In this document: piece after piece, positions 41,444 through 47,922 of the stretch
How positions within the stretch are numbered: position 1 is the stretch's first letter
Layout of the letters: each line of letters opens with the position of its first letter
NCBI GenBank assembly: GCA_018268655.1
Contig: JAFDWC010000003.1
Location: 1 to 54,807 of the forward strand
Length of the DNA stretch: 54,807 nt
Source: Actinomycetota bacterium
GTDB taxonomy: Bacteria > Actinomycetota > Thermoleophilia > Solirubrobacterales > 70-9
Reading direction: 5' to 3'
Notes under the pieces: generated by a model
Database searches by the model: none
What the model saw: only the letters and a program-made list of their open reading frames with translations
What the model was told of the DNA's origin: nothing
Position numbers and translations under genes: made by a program

Positions 41444-42691
41444 ATGAAGATCGCGATCGTCGGACTTGGTTACGTGGGCCTTCCATTGGCCGTTGCCTTC
41501 GCCGAGGAGGGCCACGAGGTCGTGTGCTTCGACCTCGACGCGAAGAAGACGGCGGCACTGGGGGAAGGCCGCTCCTACATCGAGGACATCAGCGACGAGT
41601 CGCTCGGGGCGGTCCGCGAGCGCCTCCACCCCACCTCGCGACATGCGGACCTGGCGACCTGCGAGGCGATCGTGATCTGCGTGCCGACCCCGTTGACGCG
41701 CTCGCGCGAACCCGACCTCACCTATCTGCTCGACGCCGCGACGGCGCTGTCCCAGGTCCTGCAGCAGGGGCAGCTGGTCGTGCTCGAGTCGACCACCTAC
41801 CCGGGAACCACTCGCGAGCAGGTGGCCCCGATCCTCGAGGAGTCGGGGATGAAGGTCGGCCGCGACTTCCACCTTGCCTTCTCACCAGAGCGGATCGACC
41901 CCGGCCGCACCGACTACACGGTGCGGACGACGCCGAAGCTGGTCGGCGGCCTGACCGACACCTGCACCGAGAAGGCGCGGGCGCTCTACGCAGAGATCTG
42001 CGAGACCGTCGTCGTCCTCTCCTCGCCCGAGGCGGCCGAGCTCTCGAAGCTCCTCGAGAACATCTTCCGGTCGGTCAATATCGCCCTCGTCAACGAGCTG
42101 GCGCAGCTCTGCGACCGTCTCGGCATCGACGTCTGGGAGGTGATCGACGCCGCCTCGACCAAGCCCTTCGGCTTCATGCGCTTCGAGCCGGGCCCCGGGA
42201 TGGGTGGCCACTGTCTGCCGGTCGATCCCTTCTACCTCGCCTTCAAGGCACGCGAGCACGACTTCTACCCGGAGTTCATCGAGCTCGCCGGCAAGGTCAA
42301 CCAGGCCCAGCCGGCCTACTGCGTCGAGCGCATCGAGCGGGCGCTGAACCTCTCCGGCAAGCCCGTAAAGGGCTCGAAGGTGATGCTCATCGGCGCCGCC
42401 TACAAGGCCGGCTCCGGGGACATCCGCGAGTCCCCGGCGCTGAAGATGATGCGCTTGCTGGAGGCCCTCGAAGCCGACCTCTCCTACCACGACCCCTACG
42501 TTCCGGAGCTGAACAAAATGGGGCTCCGGTCGGTCGATCTCGAAACCGGGTTGGCCGAAGCCGACATCGTCGCGGTGATCACCGCCCACAAGGAGGTCGA
42601 CTACGAGCTGGTGGTCGAGAAGGCGCCGCTGGTGATCGACTTCCGCGGCGTCACCCGCTCGATCTCCGCGGGCAACCTCGTCCGCCTTTAG
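41444..42691 (+). CDS. UDP-N-acetylglucosamine 6-dehydrogenase-type enzyme
   Basis: 415 residues. N-terminal Rossmann fold MKIAIVGLGYVGLPLAVAFA, then ICVPTPLTRSREPDL and LVVLESTTYPGTT near 111, the latter pattern typical of the WbpA/TviB branch acting on UDP-GlcNAc rather than UDP-Glc. Catalytic Cys257 in GPGMGGHCLPVDP. It oxidises C6 of the sugar twice with NAD to give a UDP-amino-uronic acid (UDP-GlcNAcA). With the 2-epimerase at 44947 it could also lead to UDP-ManNAcA. It supplies the uronate on which the epimerase, lyases and amidotransferase could act. Confidence 0.9.
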   Translation: MKIAIVGLGYVGLPLAVAFAEEGHEVVCFDLDAKKTAALGEGRSYIEDISDESLGAVRERLHPTSRHADLATCEAIVICVPTPLTRSREPDLTYLLDAATALSQVLQQGQLVVLESTTYPGTTREQVAPILEESGMKVGRDFHLAFSPERIDPGRTDYTVRTTPKLVGGLTDTCTEKARALYAEICETVVVLSSPEAAELSKLLENIFRSVNIALVNELAQLCDRLGIDVWEVIDAASTKPFGFMRFEPGPGMGGHCLPVDPFYLAFKAREHDFYPEFIELAGKVNQAQPAYCVERIERALNLSGKPVKGSKVMLIGAAYKAGSGDIRESPALKMMRLLEALEADLSYHDPYVPELNKMGLRSVDLETGLAEADIVAVITAHKEVDYELVVEKAPLVIDFRGVTRSISAGNLVRL

Positions 42692-42714
42692 TCAGCCGTT
42701 TTGGCGGCGGTCTA

Positions 42715-42736
42715 CGGCTCTAATGCGGCTCTAATG
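42715..42736. promoter_or_regulatory. Tandem 11-bp direct repeats upstream of the methyltransferase gene
   Basis: Two perfect adjacent copies of CGGCTCTAATG (42715-42725, 42726-42736). An 11-bp period places both on the same helix face, as in sites bound by tandem OmpR-type response regulators. They lie about 57-78 bp before the GTG start, with a TAATAC -10-like hexamer at 42787-42792. Confidence 0.5.
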
Positions 42737-42792
42737 TCGGAGCTGCCAACGCATCGGTTCTTTGAACGAAACTTAGGTATCAGGTGTAATAC

Positions 42793-43578
42793 GTGCTGGT
42801 GGAACGCAACCAGGCTGTCTTCGATGGGGTCGCCAGCGCCTATACCGACCTCGCGCTGATGGGCGCCGAGCGCGTCATGCTGCATCGCCTGCGCGATCGC
42901 CTGCCGCAGCTCGAGATGCTCGACCTCGGCGTCGGCAGCGGCCGCACCGGCTATACCTTTGCGCCGCTGGTCCGTCGCTATGTCGGCGTCGATTACTCGC
43001 CGCACATGATCGAGCGCGCCCGCGACCTGCTCGGTGACGACGACGACACCGAGCTCCTGGTCGGCGACGCGCGCGATCTCTCGCCGATCCCGGGGAGCTT
43101 CGACTTCGCCCTCTTCAGCTTCAACGGCATCGACGCCGTCGGGCACGAGGACCGGCTGCGAATCCTCACCGAGGTGCGCCATAAGCTCAACCCCGGCGGC
43201 CTCTTCCTCTTCTCCTCCCACTCGCTCGGCGCCCTGCCGCTCTCGGCGCGGCGCCGCCGCGGTCGCAACCGCTCGCGGCTGCAGCCGGTGCAGATGTTCG
43301 AATTCGCCCGCGACGTGCGCTACGGCTGCTACGCCCGCCGCAGCAACCGCGAACTCGACCTCGACGACGCGCGGCAGCGCGGCTGGACCATCGTCCGCGA
43401 CCCCGCGCACCGCTTCAGCCTGGACGTCTACTACGTCGATCCCCCGACGCAGCTGGCGCAACTGGCCGAGGCCGGCCTCGAGCCGGTCGCCGTTATCGCC
43501 GAGAGCGGCGAAGAGGTGGACCCGGGGGCGAGTCGCCGCGACGCCTGGCTCAACTATCTCTGCCGCCTACCAGGCTGA
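42793..43578 (+). CDS. SAM-dependent class I methyltransferase
   Basis: 261 residues from GTG 42793; GTG 42799, 6 nt after a TAATAC -10-like hexamer, is also possible. SAM-binding motif I LDLGVGSGRTGYTF near residue 43, YVGVDYSPHMIERAR near 65, LLVGDARDLSP near 90, and LNPGGLFLFSSHSLG near 133. Probably a small-molecule or sugar methyltransferase that decorates the polysaccharide. The TGA stop is followed in the same frame by 34 codons that still look coding, see findings. Confidence 0.82.
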   Translation: MLVERNQAVFDGVASAYTDLALMGAERVMLHRLRDRLPQLEMLDLGVGSGRTGYTFAPLVRRYVGVDYSPHMIERARDLLGDDDDTELLVGDARDLSPIPGSFDFALFSFNGIDAVGHEDRLRILTEVRHKLNPGGLFLFSSHSLGALPLSARRRRGRNRSRLQPVQMFEFARDVRYGCYARRSNRELDLDDARQRGWTIVRDPAHRFSLDVYYVDPPTQLAQLAEAGLEPVAVIAESGEEVDPGASRRDAWLNYLCRLPG

Positions 43579-43683
43579 CGCGCGGCGACGATCCATCTCG
43601 AGATCGTCGCCGACCACCTCGACTATCGCCGCTTCATCCCCACCGTCCCGGCCCGCGCCGGCTCTTCGGTCAATTTCATGTAG
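43579..43683 (+). other. In-frame coding-like extension after the methyltransferase stop
   Basis: 34 sense codons follow the TGA in the same frame before TAG 43681-43683. They read RAATIHLEIVADHLDY and onward. Third positions are G or C in 30 of 34 codons, against 22 and 16 at positions one and two, the pattern of real genes in this window. It may be the former C-terminus cut off by a nonsense mutation, or a read-through extension. Confidence 0.45.
43583..43612. terminator. Strong hairpin just after the methyltransferase stop
   Basis: Perfect 11-bp stem (CGGCGACGATC / GATCGTCGCCG) with an 8-base loop, beginning 5 bases after TGA. Could be a U-less terminator, or a structure that promotes stop-codon read-through. 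Confidence 0.55.
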
Positions 43684-43786
43684 GGAATCGGCGCTAATAG
43701 TGGGGCGGCCAATTGACGATGGACCCTTATTGGATGCTTCCACCCACGACTCCCGATATGGTCGCAGCCGCCGAGGTAAGCAGCGT

Positions 43787-44926
43787 ATGGGGACGCTGAG
43801 CGCAGAACTAATAGATGATCTCGTCCAGATGGAGCCGGTCGAAGACCGGTGGCGTGACCTTGCCGAAAGCCGCTCCAACGCCTTCGTCACCCCGGACTGG
43901 TTCCACAGCTGGTGGGAGTTCCAGGGCTCGAGGTCTTCCTCGCCGCTGATCTCGGTCGTGCGCCGCGAGGATGGCTCGATCGCCGGCCTGATGCCCCTCG
44001 TGCTCGACCGCTCGAGCCGGCCGCGAGCGATCCGCTTCGCCGGCGCCTCGATCGGCGATCGCTTCCACCCGATCGCCGAGGTCGAGGACGAGGACGAGGT
44101 GGCGGCGGCGACGCTGGCGGCGCTGGAGGGCGCAGGGCTCGACGGAACGATGTTGCTGTTCGAGCATGCCAGCTCCGAGTCCCGGTGGTGGCGGATGCAG
44201 AACGGGCCTCCGGCCAAGCGGAAGATCGTCGAGCAGCAGCAGACGGTCGCCCCCTACATCGACCTGCGCGGGCTCGACTGGGACGGGTACCTGGCCAAGC
44301 GCAGTCGCAAATTCCGCAAGCAGGTGCGTCGCGCCGAGCGAACGCTGACTCGCGAGCATGGGATGCGGATCCGCACCACCGATGCCGAGACCCTCGACAG
44401 CGACCTGGCTGTCCTCTTCCGGCTCCATGACCTGCGCCGCAACATGCTCGGCGGCTCCTCGCTCGGCCCACCCGCACGGCGTTCGCTGCGTCGGTTCGCG
44501 CTGGCGGCGCAGCGGCGCGACTGGCTGCGGCTGATCGTCCTCGAAGCCGACGGCGGGCCGATCGCCGCCTTCCTCGGCTGGCGGTTTGGCGACTCCTTCG
44601 TCTCCTACCAGGGGGGCTTCGACCCCGCCTGGTCGAAGCAGAGCGTCGGCTTCGCCCTTGAGGCGCTGGCGATCCGCGCAGCGATCGAGGAGGGCGCCGC
44701 CGAATACGACTTCCTGCTCGGCACCGAGGATTGGAAGCGCCGTTTCACCGACGAAGAGCGGCCTAGCCAGACCGCGATCGTGCTCCGCGCGGGCCGGCCG
44801 GTCTGGGCACTGGTCGCGGCCGAGGCGCGGTTGCGGGCCCTGGCGGACCGATTCGAGCGCCGGCCGGCGACGCGGAAGCTGGTGCGATCTATGCACGGGC
44901 TGATACCGACCGCGCGCCGTTCCTGA
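43787..44926 (+). CDS. GNAT-fold (BioF2-like/FemAB-related) acetyltransferase
   Basis: 379 residues from ATG 43787. Upstream sequence in this frame overlaps the methyltransferase and is not coding. NAFVTPDWFHSWWEFQGSRS near residue 25 and YLAKRSRKFRKQVRRAERTL near 167 are typical of Acetyltransf_6 proteins, found in cellulose and other exopolysaccharide loci. IAAFLGWRFGDSFVSYQGGF and YDFLLGTEDWKRRF follow. Likely to acylate an amino or hydroxyl group of the sugar precursor. A FemAB-like amino-acid transfer role is an alternative. Confidence 0.8.
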   Translation: MGTLSAELIDDLVQMEPVEDRWRDLAESRSNAFVTPDWFHSWWEFQGSRSSSPLISVVRREDGSIAGLMPLVLDRSSRPRAIRFAGASIGDRFHPIAEVEDEDEVAAATLAALEGAGLDGTMLLFEHASSESRWWRMQNGPPAKRKIVEQQQTVAPYIDLRGLDWDGYLAKRSRKFRKQVRRAERTLTREHGMRIRTTDAETLDSDLAVLFRLHDLRRNMLGGSSLGPPARRSLRRFALAAQRRDWLRLIVLEADGGPIAAFLGWRFGDSFVSYQGGFDPAWSKQSVGFALEALAIRAAIEEGAAEYDFLLGTEDWKRRFTDEERPSQTAIVLRAGRPVWALVAAEARLRALADRFERRPATRKLVRSMHGLIPTARRS

Positions 44927-44933
44927 ATCCGAA

Positions 44934-44946
44934 TAGCTTTCCCGCC
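44934..44946 (+). promoter_or_regulatory. Leaderless promoter -10 for wecB
   Basis: TAGCTT at 44934-44939, exactly 7 nt, then ATG 44947. No ribosome binding site in between. Confidence 0.5.
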
Positions 44947-46032
44947 ATGCGCCTCCTCTACGTCGTCGGCACCCGCCCGAATTTCGTCAAGACGGCACCG
45001 GTGATCAGCGCTCTGCGCGAGCGCCATCCCGAAGGCCACCACGTCCTCGTCCACACCGGCCAGCACTACGACGAGGCGATGTCGGCGATCTTCTTCGACG
45101 AGCTCGGCGTCGCCGCCCCGGACCACATGCTCGAGGTCGGCTCCGGCAGCCATGCGGTGCAGACGGCGCGAACGATGGAGCGCTTGGAGCCGGTGCTGCT
45201 GTCCGAGCGGCCGGACCTGCTGGTCGTCCCCGGCGACGTCAACTCGACCCTGGCCGCGGCCTTGGTCGCTGTGAAGCTGGGCATCCCGGTCGCCCACGTC
45301 GAGTCGGGGCTGCGCTCTTTCGACATGACGATGCCCGAGGAGGTGAACCGGATCGTCGCCGACCGCTTCGCTTCTCAACTCTTCACCCACAGCGCCGAGG
45401 CGGCCGAGAACCTCGCGGCCGAAGGGATCCCGGCGGACCGCCAGCACTTCGTCGGCAACACGATGATCGACACCCTGGTCGCGCTCGAAGAGCGCTTCCG
45501 CGGCGCAGGAGCAGCGGCAAAGCTGGGCCTGAGCGCCGGCGAGTACGTGCTCGTCACCTTGCACCGGCCGGCCCTGGTCGACGGGCCGCTCCTGGGCGAG
45601 ACGGTCGCCCAGCTCGTCGCCCTCTCCGCCCAGCTGCCCGTCGTCTTCCCGGTCCACCCGCGAACGCGGAAGATGATGGAGGCGGCCGGTGGCGGTGCCG
45701 AGGCGCCGGGGCTGATCCTCTCCGAGCCGCTCGGCTACCTCGACTTCCTCTCGCTGCTCGCCGACTCGGGCGCGGTCCTCACCGACTCCGGCGGAATCCA
45801 GGAGGAGACGACCTACCTCGGCATCCCCTGCTTCACCCTGCGCGCCAACACCGAGCGCCCGGTGACGATCAGCGCCGGCACCAACACCCTGCTCGGGCTC
45901 GACCCCGCCGCGATCTCCGGGATCCCCGCTTCACTTGACGGCCGCCCCCCTCGCGTCGCCGACCCTCCCCCGCTCTGGGACGGCCACGCGGCGGAGCGGA
46001 TCGCCGACGTCATCCTCCGCGTAGAGGCCTAA
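44947..46032 (+). CDS. wecB: UDP-N-acetylglucosamine 2-epimerase (non-hydrolysing)
   Basis: 361 residues, full length for the family. MRLLYVVGTRPNFVKTAPVI, VLVHTGQHYDEAMS, HVESGLRSFDMTMPEEVNR with catalytic acidic residues, FVGNTMIDTL, and LTDSGGIQEETTYLGIPCFT. It interconverts UDP-GlcNAc and UDP-ManNAc in the cytoplasm. With the dehydrogenase at 41444 it can give UDP-ManNAcA, and it fits with the WecG/TagA-type transferase at 35077. Last gene of the polysaccharide locus, followed by a palindromic terminator. Confidence 0.92.
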   Translation: MRLLYVVGTRPNFVKTAPVISALRERHPEGHHVLVHTGQHYDEAMSAIFFDELGVAAPDHMLEVGSGSHAVQTARTMERLEPVLLSERPDLLVVPGDVNSTLAAALVAVKLGIPVAHVESGLRSFDMTMPEEVNRIVADRFASQLFTHSAEAAENLAAEGIPADRQHFVGNTMIDTLVALEERFRGAGAAAKLGLSAGEYVLVTLHRPALVDGPLLGETVAQLVALSAQLPVVFPVHPRTRKMMEAAGGGAEAPGLILSEPLGYLDFLSLLADSGAVLTDSGGIQEETTYLGIPCFTLRANTERPVTISAGTNTLLGLDPAAISGIPASLDGRPPRVADPPPLWDGHAAERIADVILRVEA

Positions 46033-46042
46033 CCGGATCTGT

Positions 46043-46058
46043 CCCCAGCCGGCTGGGG
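46043..46058. terminator. Palindromic bidirectional terminator candidate
   Basis: CCCCAGCC followed directly by GGCTGGGG, forming a 6-bp GC stem with a CCGG loop. It lies between the converging ends of wecB and the hydrolase operon. No T-tract. Confidence 0.5.
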
Positions 46059-46090
46059 TCTAACTCGGCCGCGCCTCGGCCGTCCTCGGT

Positions 46091-47893
46091 CTAGCCCGGA
46101 ACGCGATCGCCGCCGCGCAAACGCTCCAGGGCGCCGTCCAGCAGGTCCCTGGTCGCCCGCTGGGCCGAAAGCGCCCGCAGCGTGTGGTCGGAGCCGGGCA
46201 GGGTCGCAAACTCGACGTTGGGCCAGCGCTCGCCGCGCCCGGCGAGGCGGTCGCGCTCGACTTCGATCCCGAGCGGCTCTTCGCCGGAGAAGGCGATCAG
46301 GACGCTGGTCTGGGCCTCTTGCAGCCGGTCGAGGTCAGCTTCGACTCCGGCCAGGATCGTCGCTGGCGCCGCCTCGCGCCGGAACGGCCGCACGAGGGTC
46401 TGCCGCGCGTTGACGAGTAGCGAGCGCAGCAGTTCGCGGATCCGCCGCACTTCAACCTCGCTGCTGAGCAGCTTCCGCCACCAGTGGAGATCGAACGCGC
46501 GCGAGCCCTTGTGCGCTTCGCGGCGAACGAGCAGGTCATCGTGCCAGCGCAGGGCGCCGGCGTTGAGGTGGACGGTGCCGACCACCCGCGGATCCTCGAC
46601 CGCGGCCCGGAACGCCCAGAAGCCGCCGGCGCAGAGGCCGACGAGGACGAACCGCCGCCCCACCTCGCGCCTTTCGAGCTGGTCGAGGACCTCGATCACC
46701 TGGCGTTCGTAGCGGGGCACGTAGAAGTCGGCCACCTGCAGGGTGCCGCCCGCATCGCCATCCGCCTCGCCGATCCCCTCGAGGTCGAGCCGCAGAGAGG
46801 ACACGCCCCTCCCCGCCCAGCGGCGCGCGGTCTCGACCCAGAGCCGGTTGGGGCCGGTGCAGCGCACCGCGCCGGCGTTGAGGAAGACCGCGCAGAGATC
46901 CGAATCGACGCCCGCGGCGGGCTCAGTGAGGACACCGATCGTGCGGCCCCAACGTTGCTCCAGCGCGAGCGCCGTCTCGCGCACGGCGCCGACGCCGACG
47001 CCGACGTCCTCGACGGCCTCGAGCTCGAGCGTCTCGGCGGCAGCCACCGGCGGCGCCGGCCGCTCCGGCGGCGCCTCGCCCGAGGCCCCGTCCGGCGCCG
47101 CAACCAGCCAGCGCTCGACGTCCATCGCCACCGGCCGCGGCAGCGTCGCCTGCTCGGGGTGGGAGACGAGGTTTCCCCAACCTGGACCCGGCGCGGTAGT
47201 CACCTCGACCCCGCCCGCCTCGAGCGCTTCCACCAGCGCCGGTTCCGGCGGAACGCCGTCGCGATCGAGCAGCAGCGCCCGCTCCAGGCTCGTGCCAGGC
47301 TCGAGCGCCGGTTTCAACTTGCCGAGCCCGGCCAGCGTCTCCGGACTGAGCGCGAAGCCGCCGGCCTCGACCCAGCCCTCGGGCACGCCCGGGTCGAAGT
47401 CGGCGGCGTCGTCGCCGTACCACGCCTGCATCCCCGAGAAGGCCTTGGTCTCGCGGGCAAAGCGACGGCCGCTCCCCGGGGTCCCCCAGAGCGCCAGCGC
47501 CGCGATCGGCGCTCCAGCCGCAACCGCCAGCAGCGCCAACAGGCCGCCGAGCCCGAACCCGATCGCGGCGACACCGGCGACGTCCTGGGTCTCCGCCAGC
47601 CAGCCCGCGGCAGCCGCGACCGAGGTCACCCAGCTGCCGGGGACGTCGCCGTCGCGAACCGTCCCGGCGCTGTTGCCGGTCGCCGGCAGGTCGAAGCGCA
47701 GGGTCGGAAAGCCGCCGGCGGCGAACCGTGCCGCCCATTCGCGCCGCACCCGGTAGGAGGCGACGTCCTCCCAGCCCCATGGCGAGCAGAAGAGGACCGG
47801 CGGTTTCCGCGCCTCCCCGTCCAGCTCGGAGGCAGGATGGAAGACCGCGAAGCTCGCGCTTTCTCCGGAGCCGATGTAGAAGGGACGCGGCAA
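46091..47893 (-). CDS. Tandem alpha/beta-hydrolase protein with altered nucleophile positions
   Basis: About 600 residues if TTG 47893 is the start; upstream of that the frame enters the GH2-like gene. Two alpha/beta-hydrolase domains. In the first, VLFCSPWGWEDVASYRVRRE and the elbow VAAIGFGLGG, where Gly replaces the usual Ser. In the second, VFLNAGAVRCTGPNRLWVET and the elbow FVLVGLCAGGFWAF, where Cys replaces Ser (G-X-C-X-G-G, as in PhaC-type acyltransferases), with TLPGSDHTLRALS supplying the late His. The second half may therefore be a thiol-based acyltransferase or thioesterase. Last gene of the carrier-protein operon, so it could release or transfer an aminoacyl or acyl group. Confidence 0.72.
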   Translation of the reverse strand: MPRPFYIGSGESASFAVFHPASELDGEARKPPVLFCSPWGWEDVASYRVRREWAARFAAGGFPTLRFDLPATGNSAGTVRDGDVPGSWVTSVAAAAGWLAETQDVAGVAAIGFGLGGLLALLAVAAGAPIAALALWGTPGSGRRFARETKAFSGMQAWYGDDAADFDPGVPEGWVEAGGFALSPETLAGLGKLKPALEPGTSLERALLLDRDGVPPEPALVEALEAGGVEVTTAPGPGWGNLVSHPEQATLPRPVAMDVERWLVAAPDGASGEAPPERPAPPVAAAETLELEAVEDVGVGVGAVRETALALEQRWGRTIGVLTEPAAGVDSDLCAVFLNAGAVRCTGPNRLWVETARRWAGRGVSSLRLDLEGIGEADGDAGGTLQVADFYVPRYERQVIEVLDQLERREVGRRFVLVGLCAGGFWAFRAAVEDPRVVGTVHLNAGALRWHDDLLVRREAHKGSRAFDLHWWRKLLSSEVEVRRIRELLRSLLVNARQTLVRPFRREAAPATILAGVEADLDRLQEAQTSVLIAFSGEEPLGIEVERDRLAGRGERWPNVEFATLPGSDHTLRALSAQRATRDLLDGALERLRGGDRVPG

Positions 47894-47922
47894 GGTCGGC
47901 CCAATATCATCGCGCAGCGCGG

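Noticed and set aside
43576..43612. Selenocysteine codon with a bacterial SECIS element
   Set aside because: The hairpin loop does not clearly show the expected bulged features, the position is at the protein's C-terminal end, and no selenoprotein machinery is in the window. Mentioned only as an unlikely alternative.
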